From assembly GCA_028709305.1 (NCBI GenBank), contig JAQVXE010000013.1:1-36261 (forward strand): DNA of 36,261 bases, given 5' to 3'. The stretch is from Bacillota bacterium. Lineage in GTDB: Bacteria > Bacillota > DTU025. Shown here piece by piece: positions 1-7,861 of the stretch (the first letter of the stretch is position 1; each line of letters starts with the position of its first letter). The notes below the pieces were generated by a model, which saw only the letters and a program-made list of their open reading frames with translations, was not told the DNA's origin and made no database searches. The position numbers and the translations under genes are program-made.

Positions 1-500
1 AGCCCCAACGGGTCCCAATCAGAAGCGGCTGAGGCCCAGAAGCCCCCTGCTTCCCACGGGTCTTCCTCAACGGACTCTTCTTCCCCCACCGGATGCGTCT
101 GCGGCAAGACTATCTCCATTCCCACTCCATCATGGTATGGGAACTCGCACGGCGAGATTGATATGCCATCCACCTGTTCGCGAACCCATTCGTCCACGCC
201 CAGGTTCATCCTCATCGTCGGCGGAGCATCCTTGAATTTCGCGCTCGTCTTCGCCATCCAAGCCGGCGCAGCGAGCCTGTCAGCAAGGTAGAGGTCCTCC
301 ATTGGATCGTAAGGCGCGATGAATGGCGCAAGAAGCGCGACCAGAACGTAGACGATCACAATACCAAGGCCTACCATGCCCTGGGGCTTCCGTCTGTACT
401 GCTCCCAGAAAGTAAGCGGCTTTGGAGCAGCTGCGGTTGCTGCCTTGACGACGGCGGCTCTCTCTTCACTCTTCGATCTTAGCTTAGTCTGCTGACTCAC
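1..500 (-). CDS. ABC transporter permease, OppC/DppC type (3' part outside window)
   Basis: This is the N-terminal 166 codons of an inner-membrane permease of a peptide/oligosaccharide-type ABC importer; the gene continues past the left edge. The start is GTG at 498-500, which overlaps the TGA of the upstream B permease (GTGA), so translation is probably coupled. A basic N-terminus (about residues 1-40) is followed by one membrane segment (about 43-64) ending in the family sequence APFIAPYDP. Normally the GTDxxGRD motif follows within a few dozen residues. Here about 100 acidic, polar residues follow the membrane segment without reaching that motif, so an extra extracytoplasmic insertion is present. 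The family call rests on the first membrane segment and on its position after an OppB-type gene; the catalytic-loop region is not visible. Confidence 0.85.
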   Translation of the reverse strand, partial: MSQQTKLRSKSEERAAVVKAATAAAPKPLTFWEQYRRKPQGMVGLGIVIVYVLVALLAPFIAPYDPMEDLYLADRLAAPAWMAKTSAKFKDAPPTMRMNLGVDEWVREQVDGISISPCEFPYHDGVGMEIVLPQTHPVGEEESVEEDPWEAGGFWASAASDWDPLG

Positions 501-1480
501 TTCGCACCACCTGCCCCAACGCGGATCCTCGGGTCAACAAGACCATACGCAACGTCCGCCAGTAAGTTACATATTACAACGGCCAGAGCTATGAGATAGA
601 AAGCGCCTTGAGCCGCAGGATAGTCCATCTGAAGTGTGGCATCAAGGAGGTACCTTCCAACCCCGTGCCACGAAAATATACTTTCAGTCATGACGGCCCC
701 CGACACCATCCCTGGCAATGACATGAAGATCAAGGTCACTATTGGCGGGAGGACGCTGCGCAACGCATGTTTGTAGAGGACATCTCTCTCTGACATTCCC
801 TTTGCCCGCGCCGTGATAATGTAGTCCTGCCCCAAGGCCTCTATCATCGTGTTTCTAGCATACAATGCCCACGAACCAAAGCCAACGATCATGTTGCTGG
901 TAACGGGAAGCACAAGATGCCATAGTTTGTCCACGAACTGAGGCCACGCTCCAATCGGCGGGGGTGCGCTCATTGTGCCATGTATAGGCAGTATTGGCCA
1001 GTAGTAGCCAAACAGGAGAAGCATGAGCAGCTGGATGTAGAACCCGGGCACCGCATGGGAAAAGAGGCCCGCAGGAATGACTACCCTGTCTCTAAAAGAG
1101 CCTGGCGTCGCCGCGGCTTTGACTCCCAGAGTCATTCCCACAGTTGATGTCAGTACAAACGTGGTAAGGAAAAGCTTGATCGTATTTGGAAGCCTTTCCT
1201 TAAGTTCAGACCAGACATGCCGTCTTGTCGAAAAAGAATAGCCTAAATCAAACTTGAGCAAGTTCTTCATATAAGTGAGATACTGTTTCCATGGGGGTTG
1301 ATCCAGGCCGAACTGCCTCTTTAACTCAGCCTTCGCTTCCGGCGTGAAATTGGGATCTATAATCATCTTCGTCGGATCTCCCGGCATCACACGGAATAGG
1401 ATGAAATTGAGGGTGAGTATGACGTAGAGGACTATCACGGCATATACGAGTCGCCTGATAACATACGAACGAAAACCCAA
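497..1480 (-). CDS. ABC transporter permease, OppB/DppB type
   Basis: 327-residue inner-membrane permease, the usual length for the family. It opens with a membrane helix and the AMPGDP-type motif (here VMPGDP, about residues 31-36), then has a FGLDQPPWKQY segment. The coupling loop that contacts the ATPase lies near residues 215-250 (DYIITARAKGMSERDV). It ends in the usual DPRIR motif. The start is TTG at 1478-1480, chosen because GAGGTGAG lies about 6 bases upstream and no ATG fits. It follows the tandem permuted binding proteins and overlaps the next permease by 4 bases. With 1-500 it should form the B/C heterodimer of the second transporter. The matching ATPases are not in view; either they lie to the left or the D/F pair at 5862-7854 is shared. 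Confidence 0.95.
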   Translation of the reverse strand: MGFRSYVIRRLVYAVIVLYVILTLNFILFRVMPGDPTKMIIDPNFTPEAKAELKRQFGLDQPPWKQYLTYMKNLLKFDLGYSFSTRRHVWSELKERLPNTIKLFLTTFVLTSTVGMTLGVKAAATPGSFRDRVVIPAGLFSHAVPGFYIQLLMLLLFGYYWPILPIHGTMSAPPPIGAWPQFVDKLWHLVLPVTSNMIVGFGSWALYARNTMIEALGQDYIITARAKGMSERDVLYKHALRSVLPPIVTLIFMSLPGMVSGAVMTESIFSWHGVGRYLLDATLQMDYPAAQGAFYLIALAVVICNLLADVAYGLVDPRIRVGAGGAK

Positions 1481-1512
1481 ATCCGTCTCACCTCATTCTG
1501 CCTCATCACTGG

Positions 1513-1550
1513 ACCCGCCGCCCCGGCCCCCGTGGCCCGGGGCGGCGGGT
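1513..1550 (-). promoter_or_regulatory. Intercistronic GC-rich stem-loop after binding-protein gene
   Basis: A perfect 14-bp inverted repeat (1513-1526 with 1537-1550, loop of 10) lies between the end of the binding-protein gene (1569) and the start of the B permease (1480). No T-run follows on the minus strand. It is therefore more likely a transcript-stabilising or partial-termination element that raises binding protein over permease than a full terminator. This function is inferred. Confidence 0.7.
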
Positions 1551-1568
1551 AACCAGCTCACTTTGGCA

Positions 1569-3275
1569 CTACTTGTTCAAACGCCAGTAGTTCGGGTTCT
1601 TAACGAGCCTTACATACTCGCCAGGCACGTAATCCTTCAGAATGAAGGGGCCAGTTCCAACGAGCTTGGAGTAACCCTTAATCTTCGGGTGGGCTTCCTT
1701 CCAAGGCTCGAAGCCCTTCCAGTCCTTAACATCCTTCCAGATATGCTTGGGCAGGAAGGCTAGGCCTGCATTGTAGATGTGCCAGTAGCTGACGTTAGCA
1801 AAGTAGACCTTGACAGTGTACCTATCGATCAGCTCAGCTTTGACAATGTCCTGCGTAGCAGGGAGATACCTCGGCACCTTGTTCTCCTTGAGGTAGTTAA
1901 TGGTGAACTCCACATCCTCAGCGGTGAACGGCATGCCATCAGACCACTTGATGCCCTTCTCGAGATACCAGGTCACAGTGGTGCCCTTCACGCCGGGCTC
2001 AGGCTCCCATACGCCGACATCCCACTTGCGAGCCATCCATGGCATATCGTCGAGCGTCTCAGGATGCATTGCCATGAGGCCGTCGTACAACCTGGAGATC
2101 ACTTCCTGCTCGTAAGCGCTTGATGCGACACATGGGTTGAGGTTCTTCGGCTCCTCCTGGAGCGTCCACCTAATGGTGCCGCCCTCAATGGCATTGCCTC
2201 GGCGGTCAACACGGCGCATGTTCAGCGTGGTCCACTGGTTGTTGTAACTGGCTGCACCGAAGCCCATCATCGGAACGTATCCGGTGACAAGGTCCTTGCG
2301 GAACGCGTCAATGTATGGCCTCGAGTAAAGCGGCACATACGGCATCTCCCTGGCAAGGATAAGCTGGCAGGCGTCTGAAGCCGCCTTGGCTTCCTTCAGG
2401 TCTGCAGCGTAGTTCAGCCGCTCAGACTGCTTGTCGTACTCAGGATTCCGCATGCCTGGGTTATTGTAGCCTGCTTCAACATCCTGTGACGAATGGAAGA
2501 AGGAATACAGGAAGTCCGGATTCCTGCTCAGACCCCAGGCCAGGACATACATGTCAAACTCGTGAATGTCGATCTTGTCGAGCATGACTGGGAAGTCCAT
2601 CGGCTCAGGTACCACAGGAAGACCAACCTTCTGACACGAATCAGCAATCATCTTGCCAAGCTCGGCAGAGGTCGCAGCAACTTCGTATGTGGGTGTGAAG
2701 ATCTTCATCTCGGCGAGCGGCTTGCCCGTCTTAGGATCAATCCTCACGTTGGTCGCAGGATCCAGTTTGTATCCAGCCTTGTCAAGAACCTCAGCGGCCT
2801 TGGCATGGTTGAACGGATAGACAGGGACATCGGCCTTATAGAAGGGCGATACCTGCGGCACAAAGCTCGTCATAGGCAGCATGTAGCCCTTGAAGAGTGT
2901 GCGGATGATGTTGTCACGGTCCACACAGTGTGCAATAGCCTGACGAATTGGCTGGTTCGACAGCGGCTCTTCCCTCATGTTGAAGCAAAGGTAGAACATG
3001 TGGAAACCAAGGGTCATCGTCATGTCAGAGTTAGGCATGGCCTTAGCCCTATCGATATCATCGGGCTGGGTGAGGCCAGACCACACAACACTTTCACCAC
3101 GCTCAAACGCGATTCTTCTGGCTTGCTGGTCCTTTATGATCGGCATGATAATCTCGTCGACGTGCGGACCAGTTGTCTCGAACGCCATCTTCGCGGCGCT
3201 GGGTGCGCCGGCGATGCCGAGAGCAAGCACGAGCGCCAACACTAAGGCAATCGGCAAGCGAACTTTTTTCGGCAT
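1569..3275 (-). CDS. Circularly permuted family-5 solute-binding protein (copy 1)
   Basis: 568-residue secreted binding protein of the SBP_bac_5 (DppA/OppA) family, but with its two halves in reversed order. Residues 1-28 are a Sec signal peptide without a lipobox cysteine. Residues about 36-350 match the usual second half: GPHVDEIIMPII, then LCFNMREEPL, RQAIAHCVDRDNI, the AAEVLDKAGY repeat-like helix and MPYVPLYSRPYIDAF near the canonical C-terminus. A linker (about 351-364) then leads into the usual first half at residue 365: GGTIRW, EEPKNLNP, RLYDGL, GIKWSDGMPFTAEDV, FLPKHIW, GTGPFILKDY, ending at KNPNYW. Normally NPNYW is followed by GP.VDEI, so the new termini cut between these. The start is the ATG at 3273-3275 with GAGGAGGT 10-17 bases upstream; a longer 587-residue reading lacks support. 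Substrate is unknown (peptide, oligosaccharide or other). Confidence 0.93.
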   Translation of the reverse strand: MPKKVRLPIALVLALVLALGIAGAPSAAKMAFETTGPHVDEIIMPIIKDQQARRIAFERGESVVWSGLTQPDDIDRAKAMPNSDMTMTLGFHMFYLCFNMREEPLSNQPIRQAIAHCVDRDNIIRTLFKGYMLPMTSFVPQVSPFYKADVPVYPFNHAKAAEVLDKAGYKLDPATNVRIDPKTGKPLAEMKIFTPTYEVAATSAELGKMIADSCQKVGLPVVPEPMDFPVMLDKIDIHEFDMYVLAWGLSRNPDFLYSFFHSSQDVEAGYNNPGMRNPEYDKQSERLNYAADLKEAKAASDACQLILAREMPYVPLYSRPYIDAFRKDLVTGYVPMMGFGAASYNNQWTTLNMRRVDRRGNAIEGGTIRWTLQEEPKNLNPCVASSAYEQEVISRLYDGLMAMHPETLDDMPWMARKWDVGVWEPEPGVKGTTVTWYLEKGIKWSDGMPFTAEDVEFTINYLKENKVPRYLPATQDIVKAELIDRYTVKVYFANVSYWHIYNAGLAFLPKHIWKDVKDWKGFEPWKEAHPKIKGYSKLVGTGPFILKDYVPGEYVRLVKNPNYWRLNK

Positions 3276-3430
3276 TAAGTACGTACCTCCTCGAATTTTG
3301 ATTTGATTGAATGGGTGATCAGTTCTCGTCACGTTGCGACATATGAGTCATGTGAGTTGAATCGACGTCCCAACAATCCCTGTAACTTAGAGAACACAAC
3401 TTTACAGCAGTAACTCTTTAGCCCATCACC

Positions 3431-3474
3431 ATGCCCAGAAGGTTGATTCGTCACCGCATACCGGAATTCCTTCT
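3431..3474 (-). promoter_or_regulatory. Conserved leader element with Spo0A-box-like core (copy upstream of binding protein 1)
   Basis: This 44-bp segment, 156-199 bases upstream of the start codon at 3275, matches 5568-5611 at 34 of 44 positions without gaps, whereas the flanks have diverged. Its core on the minus strand is TGACGAA (3447-3453), which fits the Spo0A consensus TGNCGAA. The ends AGAAGG and CCTTCT are complementary. The rest of the 370-bp spacer (3276-3645) shows no convincing gene. Confidence 0.5.
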
Positions 3475-3645
3475 ACCTTCGGAGTCTGCTTCGGCCAAAA
3501 CTTGAGGTCACCAGCAGCAAACTGCGTTCTCCGTATTAACTACCCACTATTCTAGACGCAAAGCGAAAGTCCTTCAAACTTCAGCTAGCATTAGCATTTG
3601 TCAGCTCAGTCCGAACTTGATGCCCGCCAGACAGAGGAAAGGAAG

Positions 3646-3675
3646 TGCCGCCCAAGGCTAAGGCCCCAGGCGGCA
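3646..3675 (-). terminator. Stem-loop after binding-protein copy 2
   Basis: TGCCGCC (3646-3652) pairs with GGCGGCA (3669-3675), and wobble pairs extend the stem inward. It lies 20 bases past the stop codon at 3696, and on the minus strand is followed by a pyrimidine tract (CTTCCTTTCC). It could be a terminator or partial terminator between the two binding-protein genes. Confidence 0.5.
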
Positions 3676-3695
3676 TCCTAAAGAACGTCAGCGCC

Positions 3696-5399
3696 TTACG
3701 GGTTAAGACGCCAGTAGTTCGGGTTCTTGACGAGCCTTACGTACTCGCCAGGCACGTACTCCTTGAGAATGTATGGGCCATGGCCAACGAGCTTGGTAAA
3801 GCCCTTGATCCTCGGGTGAGCTTCCCTCCAAGGCTCGAACGCCTTCCAGTCCGTAACATCCTGCCAGATGTGCTTAGGCAGGAAGCTGGCGACACGGTAC
3901 AGATTCCAGTAACTGATCTCCCTGTAGTAGAGCTTCACGGTGTACCTGTCGATCAGCTCAACCTTCACCACCTCGTCAGTGGTGGGCTTGTATCTCGGCA
4001 CCTGGTGCTCCTTGAGGTAGTCCATGGTGAACTTAATATCCTCGGCTGTGAACGGCATGCCGTCGGACCACTTTATGCCCTTGTTAATATACCAGGTCAC
4101 AGTAGTGGCCTTCTTGCCGGGCTCAGGCTCCCATGTGCCAACATCCCACTTATAGGCCATCCAAGGCATATCCTCGAGGGTATCAGGGTGCATCTGCTGC
4201 AGGCCGTCGTAAAGCCTGGAGAGAACTTCCCACTCGTACGCGCTTGACGCAACGCATGGGTTCAGGTTCTTCGGCTCCTCCTGCAAGCTCCACCTGATGG
4301 TGCCGCCTTCGATGGGATTGCCACGCCTATCAACGCGGCGGATGTTCAGTACCGTCCACGCGTTGTTGTAGCTAGCCGCGCCGTAGCCCTTCATCGGAAC
4401 ATATCCGGTAACCAGGTCAGTCCTGAACGCATCAATGAAAGGCCTTGAATAGAGCGGCACGTACGGCATCTCTTTGGCGAGGATCAACTGAGCCGCATCT
4501 GACGCCTTCTGAGCAGCGTCAAAGTCAGGAGCCCAGTTCAGAGCCTCCAGGTGCTTATCCAACTCAGAGTTACGAATTCCAGGTCTGTTGTAGCCAGCCT
4601 CGACGTCCTGCGAACTATGGAAGAAGCTGTACAGGCTCGTCGGGTTTCTGCTGAGGTTCCAAGCCAGGCAGTACATGTCGAACTCACCAATGTCGAGTTT
4701 GTCGAGCATGACCGGAAAGTCCATCGGCTCAGGCACTACCGGAAGACCAACCTTCTGACACGAGTCAGCAATCATCTTGCCGAGTTCGGCGGAGGTCGGA
4801 GCAACTTCGTACGTGGGTGTGAAGATCTTCATCTCGCGCAAAGGCTTGCCTGTCTTGGGATCGATCCTCACCTTGGTTACGGGATCTAGCGTGTAGCCAG
4901 CCTTGTCGAGAACCTCGGCGGCCTTTGCATGGCTGAACGGATAGACAGGAACATCAGCCTTGTAGAAAGGCGACACCTGAGGAATGAAACTCGTCATGGG
5001 GAGCATGTATCCCTTGAAGAGCGTACGGATGATGTTGTCACGATCGGTGCAGTGTGCAACGGCCTGACGAAGTGGTTGGTTCGCCAGCGGCTCTTCCCTC
5101 ATATTGAAGCAAAGATAGAACATGTGGAACCCAAGTGTCATTGTGAGTTCAGTGTTGCTAAGAACCTTTGCCCTGTCAATATCCTCGGGCCTCGTAAGGC
5201 CAGACCAAACAACACTTTCACCGCGCTCAAACGCAATCCTTCGTGCCTCGGCCTCCTTGATGATCGGCATAATGACCTCGTCAACATGGGGGCCCCACGG
5301 CTCGAAGGCCACCTTGGCAGAACCGGACGCGCCGGCAAGACCAAGGGCAAGCGCGAATGCCAACAATAATACAATCGGCAAGCGTACCTTTTTCGGCAT
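3696..5399 (-). CDS. Circularly permuted family-5 solute-binding protein (copy 2)
   Basis: 567-residue extracytoplasmic binding protein, close paralogue of the product of 1569-3275 and permuted at the same place. Signal peptide about residues 1-28, no lipobox. The mature chain opens with GPHVDEVIMPII and the usual second half (LCFNMREEPL, RQAVAHCTDRDNI, MPYVPLYSRPFIDAF). After a linker (RRVDRRGNPIEGG) it continues with the usual first half (EEPKNLNP, RLYDGL, GIKWSDGMPFTAED, FLPKHIW, GPYILKEY) and stops two or three residues after NPNYW. The start is ATG 5397-5399 with AGGAGGT upstream. It is separated from the upstream ATPase gene (stop at 5862) by 460 bases containing the leader element, so it probably has its own promoter and starts the second transporter operon. 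Residues that differ from copy 1 in an otherwise near-identical pair hint at altered ligand preference; this is inference. Confidence 0.93.
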   Translation of the reverse strand: MPKKVRLPIVLLLAFALALGLAGASGSAKVAFEPWGPHVDEVIMPIIKEAEARRIAFERGESVVWSGLTRPEDIDRAKVLSNTELTMTLGFHMFYLCFNMREEPLANQPLRQAVAHCTDRDNIIRTLFKGYMLPMTSFIPQVSPFYKADVPVYPFSHAKAAEVLDKAGYTLDPVTKVRIDPKTGKPLREMKIFTPTYEVAPTSAELGKMIADSCQKVGLPVVPEPMDFPVMLDKLDIGEFDMYCLAWNLSRNPTSLYSFFHSSQDVEAGYNRPGIRNSELDKHLEALNWAPDFDAAQKASDAAQLILAKEMPYVPLYSRPFIDAFRTDLVTGYVPMKGYGAASYNNAWTVLNIRRVDRRGNPIEGGTIRWSLQEEPKNLNPCVASSAYEWEVLSRLYDGLQQMHPDTLEDMPWMAYKWDVGTWEPEPGKKATTVTWYINKGIKWSDGMPFTAEDIKFTMDYLKEHQVPRYKPTTDEVVKVELIDRYTVKLYYREISYWNLYRVASFLPKHIWQDVTDWKAFEPWREAHPRIKGFTKLVGHGPYILKEYVPGEYVRLVKNPNYWRLNP

Positions 5400-5567
5400 T
5401 GAGCATGTACCTCCTAAAAATGTTTGATCGTGCTAATCAGTCCTTAACTCTCACCACACTGCTATGGGACAGTAAAGGGAATCAAATCGGCCGCCAATCC
5501 CTCCTCTCCTACACATCACAACAATTGCAAAAACGCACTATCGTCAGCCTTTTCAGCAGCTAAGAAT

Positions 5568-5611
5568 ATGTCCAGAAGTTGCATTCGACACCAACTACAA
5601 GAATTCCTTCT
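5568..5611 (-). promoter_or_regulatory. Conserved leader element with perfect Spo0A-box core (copy upstream of binding protein 2)
   Basis: This is the partner of the element at 3431-3474 (34/44 identical). The minus-strand core TGTCGAA (5584-5590) is an exact Spo0A box. AGAAG and CTTCT arms flank it. It sits 169-212 bases upstream of the start codon at 5399. Apart from this element, the 460-bp gap 5400-5861 holds no gene I can support. Confidence 0.5.
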
Positions 5612-5861
5612 TCGATTTGCATTTTATCGCCCATCAATGTTCTCTGTTGCTTGCTTTGTCTTCCGCTTTCGACTGGTTTCACAGCCATTGTTCTATCATT
5701 GACTTCCATATGATCAACACAGAGTGCACGAATGACCAGGCCCACTGAGAATTGCGCCTTGGCTACCTACCGGTGGTTCCGAAGCAATTACAGCCACTCT
5801 CAGCATCGTCCATAACATGACCTGGAGCCATGTCGCGCCCTGTGGCAATCGCATTCCGCAG

Positions 5862-6878
5862 TCACCTCGCCACAAGAATGTGGCAGGCGACGAGGTGCCC
5901 AGGGGACACCTCTGCCAAATCAGGATAGTCGCGGTCACTGCAGATTGACCTCGCTGCAGGACAACGCGGATGGAACCTGCATATTGGCGGAGGATCGATG
6001 GGCTTGCTCACTCCGCCTCGGATATTCGGAACATCTCGCCGTATGGCCGGATCCGGAAGGGGCACGGCTGAGATTAGAGCCTGCGTATAGGGGTGGAGTG
6101 GGTTCTTGATGACCTCCTCAGCTCCAGCCATTTCCACTATCTTCCCCAAGTACATCACTGCAATCCTGTCGCACAGGTACCTGGCAACCGCAAGATCATG
6201 TGTGATGTACAGATAGCTCATTCCGAAATCCTCTTGCAGCTCTGCGAGGAGCTTCATGACACCCGTCCGAATCGATACGTCCAGCATGGAAGTGGGCTCG
6301 TCAGCAACTATGAACTTGGGGTTCACGACAAGGGCCCGGGCAATAGCCACCCGCTGCCGCTGGCCGCCCGAAAGCTCGTGAGGAAATCTGAAGAAGAACA
6401 TATCGGGCGGGGTTATGCCAACGCGGGACAGCATGTAGGCTACTCGCTCCTCCCTATTCACCAATGTGCCGATGTGGTTCACATTGAGCGGTTCCGAGAT
6501 TATGTCGAATACCGTCATCCTCGGGTCCAGCGACTCATATGGATCTTGGAATATCATCTGCACCGTCTGTCGGAATTCGCGCATTCCTTGGCCGCCAATA
6601 GCCGCAACATCCTCATTGTCTATGAGTATGCACCCGGCAGTCGGATCGGTCAGCTTGACCAGCATTCTCCCGGTAGTCGTCTTGCCACACCCTGATTCGC
6701 CCACCAGGCCAAGCACCTCTCCTCGGGCGATCTCAAAGCTCACATCATCGACTGCATGGAGCCAAGCCCTCTCTTTTCTGAAGAATCCCCGCCCCACCAA
6801 AAAGTGTTTCGTCAATCCCCTGACTACCACAATCGGTTCACACGCCTTATCAGGCTGTAGCAACGCCAATTCGGTCAC
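5862..6878 (-). CDS. ABC transporter ATPase, OppF/DppF type
   Basis: Cytoplasmic nucleotide-binding subunit of about 339 residues that powers the importer as a heterodimer with the D subunit. Walker A GESGCGKT is at about residues 60-67, the Q-loop at FQDPYESLDP (about 110-119), the signature LSGGQRQR at 169-176 and Walker B FIVADE at 189-194. The C-terminal oligopeptide-transporter extension is complete, with the cysteine motif CRFHPRCPAARSIC and a final VACH, which in some family members binds a metal or iron-sulfur cluster. I chose GTG at 6876-6878, which overlaps the end of the D gene by 29 bases. A TTG nine bases further on has a better-spaced GGGGGG upstream and is a fair alternative. 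No strong terminator follows. Confidence 0.95.
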   Translation of the reverse strand: MTELALLQPDKACEPIVVVRGLTKHFLVGRGFFRKERAWLHAVDDVSFEIARGEVLGLVGESGCGKTTTGRMLVKLTDPTAGCILIDNEDVAAIGGQGMREFRQTVQMIFQDPYESLDPRMTVFDIISEPLNVNHIGTLVNREERVAYMLSRVGITPPDMFFFRFPHELSGGQRQRVAIARALVVNPKFIVADEPTSMLDVSIRTGVMKLLAELQEDFGMSYLYITHDLAVARYLCDRIAVMYLGKIVEMAGAEEVIKNPLHPYTQALISAVPLPDPAIRRDVPNIRGGVSKPIDPPPICRFHPRCPAARSICSDRDYPDLAEVSPGHLVACHILVAR

Positions 6879-7854
6879 CCCCCGACGATGGAGCTGGAAA
6901 CGGATTGTAACAGGCAACGGAATGATTGGGTCCTACATACCGCGCCGGTGGCTCCACCGTGCCGCATTCGTCAGTCGCCCAATCACACCTCGGATGAAAT
7001 CGGCACCCTTCAGGCGGGAATACCAAGTTAGGGGGTTCCCCTGGAATCGTTGCCAGGTCGCGCTTCTCACCCAGAATGCTTGGGTAAGCGTTCATCAGCC
7101 CGTACGTGTATGGATGCCTTGGGCGCTTGAATATGTCATCTGCAGGGCCGATTTCCACCAGCTTCCCGGCGTACATCACACCCACTACGTCGCTTACTTC
7201 AGCTATTACAGAAATGTCATGGGAAATGTATATCATGCTCATGTCCGTCTTGCGCCTGATCTCCTCCATCTCACGGAGGATCTTGTCCTGCACTATGACA
7301 TCCAACGCAGTCGTAGGCTCATCCGCTATGATCAAGCTCGGACTACAAGCCAGGGCCATAGCTATCACGGCGCGCTGCTTCATCCCGCCACTGTATTCAT
7401 GGGGATAGTGATCCATTCTCTCCTCTGGAATGCCCACAGTGCAAAACAACTCAGCAACACGCTCTCGGGCATCCCGTTCCGATGCAGCTGGTTCGTGTTC
7501 GAGTATGACCTCTGTTATCTGGCTTCCTACTGTATATACAGGGTTCAGCGCGTTCATGGCTGCCTGAAATATCATGGCAACCTCTTTCCACCTGAGTTTT
7601 CGGAAGTCTTCCTCGCGCATTGAATACACATCCTGTCCGCCAAGGAAGACCCGGCCACTCTTGATCTCTGAGTTATAGGGCAACAACCTCATTATCGACA
7701 TGGCTATCGAAGTCTTTCCGCATCCCGATTCGCCTACGAGGCCTAACGACTGCCCGCGTGCGAGCGAGAAGGTTACGTCATCCACTGCCTTGACATGTCC
7801 TGCCGTAGTACGATAGTGCATTGTAAAATTCTCAACCTTCAGGAGAGCATCCAT
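6850..7854 (-). CDS. ABC transporter ATPase, OppD/DppD type
   Basis: 334-residue nucleotide-binding subunit. Walker A GESGCGKT at residues 41-48, Q-loop FQAAMNALNP near 96-105 (the D-subunit form), signature YSGGMKQR at 154-161 and Walker B LIIADE at 174-179. The C-terminal domain carries GCRFHPRCDWATDEC and a final SVACY, the four-cysteine motif of the OppD/OppF extension. The start ATG (7852-7854) has GAGGTGAG upstream. It lies 7 bases after the C permease gene and overlaps the F gene, as expected for an operon in the order binding protein-B-C-D-F. Confidence 0.96.
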   Translation of the reverse strand: MDALLKVENFTMHYRTTAGHVKAVDDVTFSLARGQSLGLVGESGCGKTSIAMSIMRLLPYNSEIKSGRVFLGGQDVYSMREEDFRKLRWKEVAMIFQAAMNALNPVYTVGSQITEVILEHEPAASERDARERVAELFCTVGIPEERMDHYPHEYSGGMKQRAVIAMALACSPSLIIADEPTTALDVIVQDKILREMEEIRRKTDMSMIYISHDISVIAEVSDVVGVMYAGKLVEIGPADDIFKRPRHPYTYGLMNAYPSILGEKRDLATIPGEPPNLVFPPEGCRFHPRCDWATDECGTVEPPARYVGPNHSVACYNPFPAPSSGGDRIGVATA

Positions 7855-7861
7855 TCTCCGC

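Larger units (their letters stand above)
1569..5399 (-). repeat. Tandem duplication of the permuted binding-protein gene
   Basis: The genes at 1569-3275 and 3696-5399 are paralogues of 568 and 567 residues that align end to end almost without gaps, with long identical blocks (for example PQVSPFYKADVPVYPF and VVPEPMDFPVMLDK). Both carry the same permutation, so it predates the duplication. The 420-bp spacer has its own leader, ribosome-binding site and stem-loop. Confidence 0.85.

Noticed and set aside
2493-3245. Plus-strand open frame (250 codons) inside the permuted binding-protein gene, with a counterpart in the paralogue
   Set aside because: A similar frame in both copies is expected from duplication of the sense gene; there is no start signal or domain.
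1569-5399. Permuted binding proteins as a misassembly or as split genes
   Set aside because: The signal peptide and ribosome-binding site precede the 'second half' in both copies, and the linker is continuous in frame in both. A misassembly would have to occur identically twice.
5560-5745. Possible 61-codon leader peptide on the minus strand across the conserved element
   Set aside because: The equivalent frame in the other copy of the element (3431-3474) is interrupted by a stop, so conservation is at the DNA or RNA level and not coding.
6466-7623. Long plus-strand open frame (385 codons) across the two ATPase genes
   Set aside because: It is antisense to OppD/OppF, whose Walker and signature motifs are intact; no family pattern can be seen in the frame.
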